From positions 45,736 to 109,735 of the forward strand of contig NZ_LMHC01000027.1 in assembly GCF_001427665.1 (NCBI RefSeq): a stretch of DNA of 64,000 nt, written 5' to 3'. Each line of letters opens with the position of its first letter. The first letter of the stretch is position 1. The stretch comes from Caulobacter sp. Root655 (lineage in GTDB: Bacteria > Pseudomonadota > Alphaproteobacteria > Caulobacterales > Caulobacteraceae). Shown here in pieces: positions 57,030 to 64,000 of the stretch. The notes beneath the pieces are model-generated. The model was not told the origin of the DNA. It was given only the letters and a program-made list of their open reading frames with translations, and did no database searches. The translations under genes were made by a program, and so were the position numbers.

Positions 57030-57830
57030 TCAGGCCGCCTTCTTGGTCCGGCGCGGGTGGAAGAACAGCGCCTGGCCGATCGCCGCCTTCACCGTTTCCG
57101 GCTGGAAGGGCTTGGTGATCAGGAAGGTGGGTTCGGGCCGCTCGCCGGTCAGCAGGCGCTCGGGGAAGGCGGTGATGAAGATCACCGGCACGTCCAGGCG
57201 CGCCAGGATGTCTTTCACCGCGTCGATGCCCGACGAGCCGTCGGCCAGCTGGATGTCGGCCAGGACTAGGCCCGGCGTGCGACGGCTTACTGCCTCTACC
57301 GCCTCGCCGCGGGTGGCGGCGATGTCGATGACGTCGTGACCGAGTTCCCGCACCAGGGCCTCGATGTCGGCGGCGATCACCGGTTCGTCCTCGATGATCA
57401 GGACGTCGGTGGCCAGTTCGGCGTCGATCTCGCTCTGGGCTTCGGAGATCAAGCGTTCGACCTCGGTGAAGTCGCAGTCCAGGATCTGGGAGGCTTCGGT
57501 CGGGGTGAAGCCTTCGAGCGCCGTCAGCAGGAAGGCCTGCCGTGAGCGCGGGGCGATCCGCATCAGGCGTTGCGAGGCGTCGTCCGCCAGGCTGGAGGTG
57601 TCATCGCGACGCGCTTCGAGCTGGGCGCCCGAGGACAGCCAGATGGCGTGGAAGACGCGGTACAGCGCGACCCGCGGCGACAGGTTGACGTCCAGCGACC
57701 GCTCGCCGGCCGCCAGGGCCTCGAGCGCGACGCGCACATAGTGATCACCGGTCGTCTGGTCGCCGGTCAGAGCGCGAGCGTAGCGACGAACATAAGGCAA
57801 GTGCGGCGCTAGCCGGGCAAGAAGACTCAT
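57030..57830 (-). CDS. phyR: Anti-anti-sigma response regulator PhyR
   Basis: Switch of the alphaproteobacterial general stress response. When phosphorylated, its sigma-like domain captures NepR and frees EcfG/SigT. The 266-residue protein has the sigma-like N-terminal half (LLARLAPHLPYVRRYARALT, RSRQAFLLTALEGFTPTEAS) and a C-terminal receiver (VLIIEDEPVIAADIEALVRE) with phospho-Asp192 (LVLADIQLADGSSG) and Lys in FLITKPF. It has its own EcfG promoter upstream and a strong terminator. Confidence 0.97.
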   Translation of the reverse strand: MSLLARLAPHLPYVRRYARALTGDQTTGDHYVRVALEALAAGERSLDVNLSPRVALYRVFHAIWLSSGAQLEARRDDTSSLADDASQRLMRIAPRSRQAFLLTALEGFTPTEASQILDCDFTEVERLISEAQSEIDAELATDVLIIEDEPVIAADIEALVRELGHDVIDIAATRGEAVEAVSRRTPGLVLADIQLADGSSGIDAVKDILARLDVPVIFITAFPERLLTGERPEPTFLITKPFQPETVKAAIGQALFFHPRRTKKAA

Positions 57831-57904
57831 GACCCCTCCCGTTGAGTGTTTCGAAAAAAAAGCGTGCGACGCGATTAAGCTGCGCCGTTCGCCGTCGGTG
57901 CATT

Positions 57905-57929
57905 AACGCGGCCGGGGCCTGACGGTTCC
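57905..57929 (-). promoter_or_regulatory. EcfG (SigT) promoter of phyR
   Basis: On the minus strand GGAAC (57925-57929), 16-bp spacer, CGTT (57905-57908), 75 bp upstream of the phyR ATG. It gives positive feedback on the pathway. Confidence 0.85.
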
Positions 57930-57993
57930 ATGGCGCGCTTCTCTAGTGGTTCCATAGGCGCGCCATTTTTGCCATCATTATGCCCAAGCTTGT

Positions 57994-58018
57994 GGAACCC
58001 CATGCGGAATTCAACGTT
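57994..58018 (+). promoter_or_regulatory. EcfG (SigT) promoter of nepR-sigT
   Basis: GGAAC (57994-57998), 16-bp spacer, CGTT (58015-58018), 65 bp before the nepR ATG. It is divergent from the phyR promoter. Confidence 0.87.
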
Positions 58019-58082
58019 GTCATCCGGCGTACACACATTCGGCCAAAGGGGGCGGACGTCGCGATTTATCGGCGTCGAGGAC

Positions 58083-58268
58083 ATGATCGAACACGTACCC
58101 ATGGAAGATCACCGCAAAGGGGCGGCCGCGCTCGATGAGGCTCGGCTCCGTCAACAGGCTATTGGCGTCAAACTTCGTCAGATGTTCGACGAGGTCGTGA
58201 ATGAACCGGTGCCGGACGAATTCCTCGATATCCTGCGCAAGGCGGAAACGCCTTCGGGAGAGCGCTGA
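58083..58268 (+). CDS. nepR: Anti-sigma factor NepR
   Basis: A 61-residue inhibitor of EcfG/SigT. The conserved helical core reads IGVKLRQMFDEVVNEPVPDE followed by FLDILRKAE, the segment that clamps sigma or the PhyR sigma-like domain. The frame is open further upstream, but the EcfG promoter (58018) and the GAGGAC ribosome site support ATG 58083; ATG 58101 is an alternative. sigT starts 2 bp after its stop. Confidence 0.93.
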   Translation: MIEHVPMEDHRKGAAALDEARLRQQAIGVKLRQMFDEVVNEPVPDEFLDILRKAETPSGER

Positions 58269-58270
58269 GC

Positions 58271-58876
58271 ATGACGGAAGCGCAAGTCGGCCGGTCGCCC
58301 TTCGATCCGGTCCGTGACGTGGCCTTCAAGAAGGAACTCGTCACGCTCATCCCACATCTGCGCGCTTTCGCTCGAACCCTGACCGGCGACCCGACGGCCG
58401 CCGACGACCTGGCCCAGGACGCCATGATGAAGGCCTGGGACGCTCGCGCCAGCTTCCAGCTCGGCACCAACATGAAGGCCTGGACCTTCATGATCCTGCG
58501 CAACCAATTCTATTCCGAGAAGCGCCGGTCCTGGCGCCAGAGCCAGCTCGATCAGGAAGCCGCCGAACGCACCCTGGTGGCGGTCGATGATCCCGAGGCC
58601 CCGGTGGCCCTGGACGAGCTTCGCCTGAGCCTGGCCATGCTGCCGCCGGAGCAGCGCGAAGCGCTGATCCTGGTCGGCGCCGGCGGCTTCGCCTACGAGG
58701 AGGCGGCCGAGATCTGCGGCTGCGCCGTGGGGACGGTGAAGAGCCGGGTCAGCCGAGCGCGGCGGGCCCTGCAGGCCATCCTCGAAGCCGGCGCCTATGA
58801 CCGCGACGGCGCCGCCGCCGGCGACGCCATGTACGCCATCCTGGCCGACGCGGAGAGACTGAGCACCCTGCGGTGA
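58271..58876 (+). CDS. sigT: General stress ECF sigma factor EcfG (SigT)
   Basis: A 201-residue ECF15-type sigma factor directing the general stress regulon. The sigma-2 region (LRAFARTLTGDPTAADDLAQ, DAMMKAWDARASF, NMKAWTFMILRNQFYSEKRR) and sigma-4 region (MLPPEQREALILVGAGGFAY, EEAAEICGCAVGTVKSRVSR) are complete. It is coupled to nepR upstream, and its TGA overlaps the phyK GTG. Seven matching promoters in this window are its probable targets. Confidence 0.96.
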   Translation: MTEAQVGRSPFDPVRDVAFKKELVTLIPHLRAFARTLTGDPTAADDLAQDAMMKAWDARASFQLGTNMKAWTFMILRNQFYSEKRRSWRQSQLDQEAAERTLVAVDDPEAPVALDELRLSLAMLPPEQREALILVGAGGFAYEEAAEICGCAVGTVKSRVSRARRALQAILEAGAYDRDGAAAGDAMYAILADAERLSTLR

Positions 58877-60585
58877 AGTCTCTTCTGGGCCGAGGGGCCG
58901 GCGCGGCCGGATCCATTCGGGTCCGGTTGGCCGGCGCGCTGTTCATCGCGCTTCTGCCCGTCCTGATCCTCGGTGTCCTTCAATCGGTCTTCGCCTTCAA
59001 GGCGGAGGCCGATTCGCGTCGTCAGAGCCTGGAGCTGGCGGCGGGTCGAAGCGCGGCCATCGCCCGGGCCCGGATCGAGGCGGCCGGCGTCCTTCTCCAG
59101 ACGCTCGGGCCGGGGTCCGTGGGCCTCCAGTGCGCCCAGCGTCTCGACACCGTCAAACGTCGCCTGCCGGGCTACGCCAACCTGATCCGTTTCGACGCCT
59201 ATGGACGGGTGTCCTGCGCCGCCGCGACAACCCCGCCGGACGCCGTGCGCTCGGGTCGTAGCTGGTTCCAGGACCTGGCGGCCGGCTCGCACATGGTGGT
59301 GGCCAGCGTGCCCGGCGCGACCTACGCCATCGAGCCGTCGGTCCTGACCGCCGTCCGGGCCGAGGACGGGAGCGGCAAGTTCAACGGCGCCATGGCCGCG
59401 GTGCTGACCCTCTCGTCGCTCAAGCCCGAGACCGCCAACCGCTACCTGCCCGGCGGCGCCGAGGTCGCCCTGGCCGATTCCGAGGGCCGCGTGTTCGCCG
59501 CCACCGACATCCGGGCGTTCGGCGCGCCGCCGACGGCCTGGCGCGAGCGGGCGGCCAAGAGCGGGTCGGCCCTGTGGTCGGGCCCCGACGCGGACCAGCG
59601 CCATCGCGATTTCTCCGCCGCCCCGTTGGTGGGCGAGGAGGTGTTCGTCATCCTGTCGGCCAAGGCCCCGGGCCTGGCCTCGTGGGCGTGGCTGAACCCG
59701 ATGCTTCGGCTGCTCGCGCCGCTGCTGGCCTTCATCCTGGCCCTGGCGGCGGTGCTCTACGCCACCGAGCAGGCGGTGATCCGCTGGATCGTCTATCTGC
59801 GCCGGGTCGCGGCCATCTATGCCCGGGGCCGCTTCACCGTGCGGCCGCTGCAGGCCGAGCGCGCGCCGCCGGAGATCCGCGAACTGGCCGCCACCCTCGA
59901 CGACATGGCCGCCGCCATCGTCGCCCGCGACGCATCCTTGCGCGACAGCCTGGGCGAGAAGGACGCGCTGATGCGCGAGATCCATCACCGGGTGAAGAAC
60001 AACCTGCAGATCATTTCCTCGCTGCTCAACATGCAGCAGCGGGCCCTGACCGATCCGGCCGCCCGCACCGCCCTCAACGACACCCGCCAGCGGATTACCG
60101 CCCTGGCCCAGATCTACCGAGCCCTCTATCAGGGTCCCGACCTCAAGCGGGTGGACCTGCGGCCGTTCCTCGAGGAGCTGACCGCCCTGCTGCTGGCGGG
60201 CGACTCGATGGGCGGCGGACCGGTTCGCACCGAGGTCCATGCCGATCCGCTGGTCATCGACCCCGATCGCCTGGCCCCACTGGCCCTGTTCGCCGTCGAA
60301 GCCATCACCAACGCCCAGAAGCACGCCCTGGCCGAGCGGGGCGGGGTGTTGACCGTCGACTTTTTCGTGCGCGGCGAGGAAGCCGAGTTGGCGATCGGCG
60401 ACGACGGTCCCGGCGCGCCCAAGGGACCCGTCGAGGGGGTTGGGCGCACCCTGATGACCGCCTTCGCCCGTCAGTTGCGCGGCAAGCTGCTGTTCGAACA
60501 GTCTCCGGCCGGCGGTCTGCTGGTGCGGCTGGTGTTCCCGACGCCCCTGGTCCCGCCGGCCGAGGCCGTGGCGACCGGAACCTAG
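58873..60585 (+). CDS. phyK: Sensor histidine kinase PhyK
   Basis: A 570-residue membrane kinase. TM1 lies at about 20-42 (RLAGALFIALLPVLILGVLQ), a periplasmic sensor domain at about 43-270, TM2 at about 275-297 (LLAPLLAFILALAAVLYATE) and a HAMP-like region follows. The HisKA_2 domain has His371/His372 (MREIHHRVKNNLQIISSLLN) and an HATPase domain (FAVEAITNAQKHA, IGDDGPGAPKG). It is the kinase next to sigT, as in C. crescentus, and is expected to phosphorylate PhyR. It starts with GTG overlapping the sigT stop. Confidence 0.92.
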   Translation: MKSLLGRGAGAAGSIRVRLAGALFIALLPVLILGVLQSVFAFKAEADSRRQSLELAAGRSAAIARARIEAAGVLLQTLGPGSVGLQCAQRLDTVKRRLPGYANLIRFDAYGRVSCAAATTPPDAVRSGRSWFQDLAAGSHMVVASVPGATYAIEPSVLTAVRAEDGSGKFNGAMAAVLTLSSLKPETANRYLPGGAEVALADSEGRVFAATDIRAFGAPPTAWRERAAKSGSALWSGPDADQRHRDFSAAPLVGEEVFVILSAKAPGLASWAWLNPMLRLLAPLLAFILALAAVLYATEQAVIRWIVYLRRVAAIYARGRFTVRPLQAERAPPEIRELAATLDDMAAAIVARDASLRDSLGEKDALMREIHHRVKNNLQIISSLLNMQQRALTDPAARTALNDTRQRITALAQIYRALYQGPDLKRVDLRPFLEELTALLLAGDSMGGGPVRTEVHADPLVIDPDRLAPLALFAVEAITNAQKHALAERGGVLTVDFFVRGEEAELAIGDDGPGAPKGPVEGVGRTLMTAFARQLRGKLLFEQSPAGGLLVRLVFPTPLVPPAEAVATGT

Positions 60586-60602
60586 GGGGCGCCGCCCACG
60601 TT
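60577..60602 (+). promoter_or_regulatory. EcfG (SigT) promoter for the entericidin-like gene
   Basis: GGAAC (60577-60581) overlaps the last codons of phyK. A 17-bp spacer and CGTT (60599-60602) follow. The ATG is 54 bp downstream. Confidence 0.8.
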
Positions 60603-60655
60603 CTGATGGGGCAACCCTTTCAGACGCCCATCGGGGCGATCAACGGAGAAACCCC

Positions 60656-60790
60656 ATGCGTAAGCTCATCATCCTGGCCGCCCTCGCCGCCAGTCTCGCC
60701 GTCGCCGCCTGCAACACCGTCGAAGGCGCCGGCAAGGACGTCTCGTCGGCCGGCAAGGCCGTCACCGATACCGCCCAGGACGCCAAGTAG
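60656..60790 (+). CDS. Entericidin-like small lipoprotein
   Basis: A 44-residue lipoprotein: the signal KLIILAALAASLAVAAC ends at Cys19. The mature peptide (NTVEGAGKDVSSAGKAVTDT then AQDAK) matches the entericidin A/B pattern. GGAGAA precedes ATG 60656. Entericidin B of E. coli is stationary-phase sigma-dependent, and here an EcfG promoter plays the same part. A strong terminator follows. Confidence 0.88.
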   Translation: MRKLIILAALAASLAVAACNTVEGAGKDVSSAGKAVTDTAQDAK

Positions 60791-60826
60791 GCTCTCTTCG
60801 AGCCTGGCGTTCCAAGCCAAGATCAG

Positions 60827-60857
60827 GCCCGCCGGTCTTGACCGGTGGGCTTTTTTG
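60827..60857 (+). terminator. Rho-independent terminator after the entericidin-like gene
   Basis: GCCCGCCGGT (60827-60836), loop CTTG, ACCGGTGGGC (60841-60850) and then TTTTTT. Confidence 0.92.
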
Positions 60858-60868
60858 TCTCGGAGGGA

Positions 60869-61693
60869 TCAGGCTGCGGCGCGGAAGCTGGGGTCGCGGC
60901 TGAACAGGCCAAGGCGATCGGCCAGCGGTCGCACGGCGCCGGTCAGTTCGCCCAGGCTCTCGCCCGCCCCCAGCAGCAGCACGCCGTCGTCTTCCAGGCG
61001 GGCGGCCAGGCTCTCGACGACCCGGGGACGGACGGCGGGGTCCAGGCCCGGCAGGACGTTGCGCAGCAGGATGGCGTCGAACTTGCCCATCGGCGACAGG
61101 TCGGCCATCAGGTTGATGCGCCGCCAGCGCACGGCCTGGCGGATGCGCGGGCTGATCGCCCACATCTCGTCCTGGTTCTCGAAATGCTTGACCAGCGAGC
61201 GGATCGGCAAGCCGCGCTGCACTTCGAACTGGGTGTAGAGGCCGCTCTGGGCTTTCTCCAGGCAACGTTCCGACAGGTCGGAGCCGAAGAACTCGAACTG
61301 GGCGCCGGGCTCGATGTCGCGCGCCTCGGACGCGGTCATGGCCAGGGAATAAACCTCCTGGCCGGTCGAGCAGGCGGCGCTCCAGATGCGGATCGGACGG
61401 TCATGACGGCGCGATAGGGCCGGCAGCAACTCGTCGCGCAGATGGGCGAACACCTCGCGGTCACGGAAGAACGCGGTCTCGTTAAGGGTCAGGGCCTCGA
61501 CGACGGCCCAGATCAGCCGGTCGTCGCGTTTGGCGCGCAGGGCGGCGACCATGGCCTCGATGGACTCGAAGCCCTCGCGGCGGGCCAGGGGGTTGAGCCG
61601 GCTCTCGACCAGATAGGCCTTGTCGCTCTCGATCCGCAGACCGGCGCGGTTGCGGGCCAGGGCGGCCAGCAGGTCCATGTCGTCGGGGGTCAC
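60869..61693 (-). CDS. CheR-family protein-glutamate methyltransferase
   Basis: A 274-residue SAM-dependent methyltransferase of the chemotaxis CheR family: the N-terminal helical domain (LVESRLNPLARREGFESIEA), ALTLNETAFFRDREVF, the SAM-binding IRIWSAACSTGQEVYSLAM and FDAILLRNVLPGLDP. No receptor, CheA or CheW gene lies nearby, so its target may be non-chemotactic. GTG 61693 overlaps the stop of the CheY-like gene. ATG 61678 is an alternative start. Confidence 0.88.
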   Translation of the reverse strand: MTPDDMDLLAALARNRAGLRIESDKAYLVESRLNPLARREGFESIEAMVAALRAKRDDRLIWAVVEALTLNETAFFRDREVFAHLRDELLPALSRRHDRPIRIWSAACSTGQEVYSLAMTASEARDIEPGAQFEFFGSDLSERCLEKAQSGLYTQFEVQRGLPIRSLVKHFENQDEMWAISPRIRQAVRWRRINLMADLSPMGKFDAILLRNVLPGLDPAVRPRVVESLAARLEDDGVLLLGAGESLGELTGAVRPLADRLGLFSRDPSFRAAA

Positions 61694-62067
61694 AGCAAGC
61701 CCGCCTCGGCGAATTTCGCCGCGATGATGTCGCCGTCGAACGGCTTCATGATGTACTCGTTGGCCCCGGTGTCGAGGGCCAGGCGGATGTGCTCGATGTC
61801 GTTCTCGACCGTGCAGAACACCACGATCGGCGCCTCGCCGCCCGGCTCCTGGCGCAGATGGCGCAGGAACTCGATCCCGTTCATCACCGGCATGTTCCAG
61901 TCCAGGAGCACGGCGTCGGGCATGGCCGCCCGGCACCAGGCCAGGGCTTCCACACCGTCGGCGGCCTCGGCGATCTCGAAGCCAATATCCTCCAGGACGC
62001 GCCGGGCGACTTTGCGGATCACCCGGCTGTCGTCGACGACGAGACAGGTCTTCACGGCACGCTCCAC
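61690..62067 (-). CDS. Single-domain CheY-like response regulator
   Basis: A 125-residue stand-alone receiver with Asp12/Asp13 (CLVVDDSRVIRK), phospho-Asp56 (AVLLDWNMPVMNG), the Thr switch (VFCTVEN) and Lys in YIMKPFDGD. No output domain. It lies between chpT and the CheR-like gene on the minus strand. It may be a phosphate acceptor for a local kinase or a c-di-GMP-type effector; the sequence does not decide. Confidence 0.9.
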   Translation of the reverse strand: MERAVKTCLVVDDSRVIRKVARRVLEDIGFEIAEAADGVEALAWCRAAMPDAVLLDWNMPVMNGIEFLRHLRQEPGGEAPIVVFCTVENDIEHIRLALDTGANEYIMKPFDGDIIAAKFAEAGLL

Positions 62068-62151
62068 TTCAACACCCCCAGCTTGCCGCCAGGGGGTTAA
62101 GGAGCGGTGACGTTCGGCGCCTGGTCGCGCGCTTTATCGCCGCAGCGGATC

Positions 62152-62829
62152 TTAGGCCGGCACCCAGGCGGCGAGGCTGACGTGGTCGTCGGCCAGGGAG
62201 ACGGCGGTTTGGCCGCCGGCCGCGCGGACCAGGGCGTGCAGATAGGCCGCCTGCACCCAGGGGCCGCCCAGGCCTTCGCTCAGCGCCTCGCCCTTCAGGC
62301 CGGCCAGCACTTCGGGGCGGAGGCGGGCGCGCGGTCCGAGCGAGTCGGCGGTGATGGCCACCCGGCCATCGGCGACCACGGCCCTCAGCGTCGCGACTCC
62401 GCCGGCCGGCAGGGCGCTGGCGGCCAGCTGGGCGATGTTGAGGATGGCGCGGGCGCTGGCCTTGTTCATCACCGACGGGGAGATGTCCCAGACCATGGTG
62501 GGGCGCACGTGGGCGAACACGCCCTGGGCCAGCTTTTCCAGTTCGCGGGAATCGAAGTTCTCGGCCGACGCCGAGGCGCCGAAGGCGACTCTCGTGAATT
62601 GAAGGAGGTCGGCCAACTTGCGGGCGCTGGACGAGATCAGGCTCATGGCGTCTTCGCGCATGTCCTGGGCGCTGGGGTCCTCCAGCAGGTCGAGGCCCGA
62701 GACGATGGCGCTGGCCGGGCTGATGAAGTCGTGACAGAGCCGCGCGGCCACCAGGGCGGCGAAGTCGGGGCCGTTCACGTCCAGCTCGGGGGCGGAAAGA
62801 ACGGGGGTGGGGGCGTCGGCGTCGGTCAT
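62152..62829 (-). CDS. chpT: Histidine phosphotransferase ChpT
   Basis: Relays phosphate from CckA to CtrA and CpdR in the Caulobacter cell-cycle circuit. The 225-residue dimeric protein has His33 in ARLCHDFISPASAIVSGLDL, the DHp-like helices (ARKLADLLQFTRVAFGASAS) and a degenerate ATPase-like domain ending GLGGPWVQAAYLHALVRAAG. These agree strongly with C. crescentus ChpT. ATG 62829 is the start. The CheY-like and CheR-like genes follow on the same strand. This gene fixes the lineage as Caulobacterales. Confidence 0.95.
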   Translation of the reverse strand: MTDADAPTPVLSAPELDVNGPDFAALVAARLCHDFISPASAIVSGLDLLEDPSAQDMREDAMSLISSSARKLADLLQFTRVAFGASASAENFDSRELEKLAQGVFAHVRPTMVWDISPSVMNKASARAILNIAQLAASALPAGGVATLRAVVADGRVAITADSLGPRARLRPEVLAGLKGEALSEGLGGPWVQAAYLHALVRAAGGQTAVSLADDHVSLAAWVPA

Positions 62830-62924
62830 GGCGCGATCTTTGGCGTGATTTGACGCTTTGGCAAACGGCGTGGGGGCGAACGGGGCTGGCGAGCGCCGGG
62901 CGGGTCGCCTATCAGGGGCGGATC

Positions 62925-63110
62925 ATGGATCCGTTTCTCGAGCCCGGCGTCCTCGTGCGCCATCCCGACCAGCCCGACTGGGGCCTGGGCCAGGTGCAAT
63001 CGGTGATCGGCCATCGCGTGACCGTCAATTTCGAGGACGCCGGCAAGCAGACGGTCGACGCCACGCGCGTCACCCTGGTCTTCGTCGGCGACGACCCCCG
63101 GGGGACCTGA
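62925..63110 (+). CDS. DUF3553 protein
   Basis: A 61-residue protein (PGVLVRHPDQPDWGLGQVQS, HRVTVNFEDAGKQTVD) forming a short beta-barrel of the DUF3553 type also found at the ends of UvrD-like helicases. It has no signal peptide. ATG 62925 is chosen within a longer frame. The next gene starts immediately after its stop (TGAATG), so the two are coupled. Confidence 0.8.
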   Translation: MDPFLEPGVLVRHPDQPDWGLGQVQSVIGHRVTVNFEDAGKQTVDATRVTLVFVGDDPRGT

Positions 63111-63887
63111 ATGAGCAATCCGAACCTGGCTGATATGGGCCGCGACCTGGCGGCGATCGTCGAGGCGGCCTCGCAGGTCATCCTGCCGTTCTGGCGCACC
63201 GAGCTGGACGTGGTCCGCAAGGCCGACGAGAGCCCGGTGACCGAGGCCGACCGGGCCGGCGAGCGGCTGATCCTGGCCCGGCTGGCCGAGCGCTTCCCCG
63301 AGATTCCGGCCATCTCCGAGGAGCACGCCAGCGAGTTTGGCACGCCTGACGCCATCGGCCCGCGGTTCTTCCTGGTCGATCCTGTGGACGGCACCAAGGC
63401 CTTCGTGCGCGGCGATCCCAACTTCACGGTCAATATCGGCCTGATCGACAACGGCGCTCCGGTGGCCGGCGCGATCTGCGCCCCCGCCACCGGCGAGGTG
63501 TGGTTCACGACCGCGTCCGGCGTGCTCAAGCGCGAAGCGCCCGGCGGCGCCGAGACGGCGGTCCGGGCCCGGCCGTGGCCGCGAGGCCGGGCCCTGGCCC
63601 TGGTCAGCCACACCATGAAGGAAGAGCGCGCGGCCGAGCTGGCGGCGGAATACGGCTTCGACCTGCGGGCTCCGATGGACAGCTCGATCAAGCTGGTGCG
63701 CATCGCCGAGGGCGCCGCCGACATCTATCCGCGCCACGGGCCGACCATGGAGTGGGACACCGCCGCCGGCCACGCCATCCTGACCGCCGCCGGCGGCAAG
63801 TTCACGACCCCGGACGGCGGGGCGTTCACCTACGGCAAGGCCGACCAGGGCTTCCGCAACGGCTGGTTCGTGGCGCGCGGGGGCTAG
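63111..63887 (+). CDS. cysQ: 3'(2'),5'-bisphosphate nucleotidase CysQ (inositol monophosphatase family)
   Basis: A 258-residue Mg-dependent, lithium-sensitive-type phosphatase that removes pAp from sulfate assimilation. Metal-binding motifs are present: SEEHASEFG with the catalytic Glu pair, LVDPVDGTKAFVRGD and MEWDTAAGHAIL. The FVRGDPNFTVNIGLID segment favours CysQ over inositol monophosphatase or histidinol phosphatase. It is coupled to the DUF3553 gene. A family B-like repeat follows the stop. Confidence 0.85.
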   Translation: MSNPNLADMGRDLAAIVEAASQVILPFWRTELDVVRKADESPVTEADRAGERLILARLAERFPEIPAISEEHASEFGTPDAIGPRFFLVDPVDGTKAFVRGDPNFTVNIGLIDNGAPVAGAICAPATGEVWFTTASGVLKREAPGGAETAVRARPWPRGRALALVSHTMKEERAAELAAEYGFDLRAPMDSSIKLVRIAEGAADIYPRHGPTMEWDTAAGHAILTAAGGKFTTPDGGAFTYGKADQGFRNGWFVARGG

Positions 63888-63892
63888 GCGGC

Positions 63893-63950
63893 GGCTTACG
63901 CCCTTGCCCCCTACGGGCCTTCGGCCGTCTTCCCCCATAGGGGGAAGAGC
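63893..63950. repeat. Intergenic palindromic repeat, family B-like
   Basis: GCCTTCGGCCGTCTTCCCCC followed by ATAGGGGGAAGA forms short palindromes resembling family B right ends. The rest of the window to 64000 holds no visible gene (GCGAAGCGGTC end may be another repeat arm). Confidence 0.55.
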
Positions 63951-64000
63951 CCTGTGCGCGCGGCTCCGCCCCCTCGCCGCTGACAGACCGCGAAGCGGTC

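Noticed and set aside
1..64000. CRISPR arrays, prophage or transposase genes
   Set aside because: No regularly spaced direct repeats, integrase, capsid or transposase-like protein was seen on either strand; repeats present are palindromic and dispersed.

Overview
The window looks like a chromosomal segment of a Caulobacter-type alphaproteobacterium. It is very GC-rich, and it carries ChpT (the histidine phosphotransferase between CckA and CtrA), a complete PhyR/NepR/EcfG(SigT)/PhyK general stress locus, and several families of short intergenic palindromes. No rRNA, tRNA, CRISPR array, integrase or insertion sequence was found. Some overlapping or weak starts are uncertain and are flagged in the entries.

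Layout. 1-5.6 kb: end of an unknown gene, a dienelactone hydrolase, then the translation/RNA-turnover block rbfA-truB-rpsO-pnp. 5.6-7.7 kb: a small EF-hand-like protein, a long palindromic element, an exported RNase T2 and a LysE-type exporter. 7.9-11.2 kb: a Fur box, a TonB-dependent siderophore receptor and PiuC. 11.3-16.8 kb: a four-PAS hybrid kinase, an MHS-type transporter with an inserted soluble domain, and a siroheme synthase with a shortened second domain. 16.9-26.2 kb: a molybdenum neighbourhood (IorA/IorB oxidoreductase, a MocA-like cytidylyltransferase, moaA-D-E-B-C and an XdhC factor), interrupted by a LuxR regulator and small unknown genes. 26.3-30.7 kb: an atypical aldo/keto reductase with an SpsF-like cytidylyltransferase, alanine dehydrogenase with a divergent Lrp regulator, and an exported beta-carbonic anhydrase. 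30.9-39.9 kb: alpha-2-macroglobulin plus PbpC, a RES-Xre toxin-antitoxin pair with a readable promoter/operator, and an unknown exported protein. 39.9-49.0 kb: cytosolic carbonic anhydrase with MaiA and a FAH-family hydrolase, an ABC ATPase with a permease-M1 peptidase fusion and a thioesterase, a DUF4142 lipoprotein and a CaiB-type CoA transferase. 49.0-49.8 kb: repeats and about 500 bp that I cannot explain. 49.8-55.6 kb: a GAF-PAS-HWE kinase-REC protein, envelope stress proteins, superoxide dismutase, a phosphoesterase and a lipid kinase. 55.6-60.9 kb: the general stress locus with envelope lipoproteins. 60.9-63.9 kb: the chpT-cheY-cheR block, a DUF3553 protein and CysQ.

The main result is a general stress regulon visible directly in the DNA. 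Seven sites match GGAAC-N16/17-CGTT, the EcfG promoter form. They lie before phyR, nepR-sigT, a DUF883 pair, a glycine-zipper lipoprotein, two small membrane proteins, an entericidin-like peptide and, on the minus strand at 56298-56322, a stretch with no gene. That stretch ends in a minus-strand terminator. It would give an RNA of about 110 nt with a cytosine-rich loop, closely resembling the stress sRNA GsrN of C. crescentus. An eighth, weaker site precedes the DUF4142 lipoprotein.
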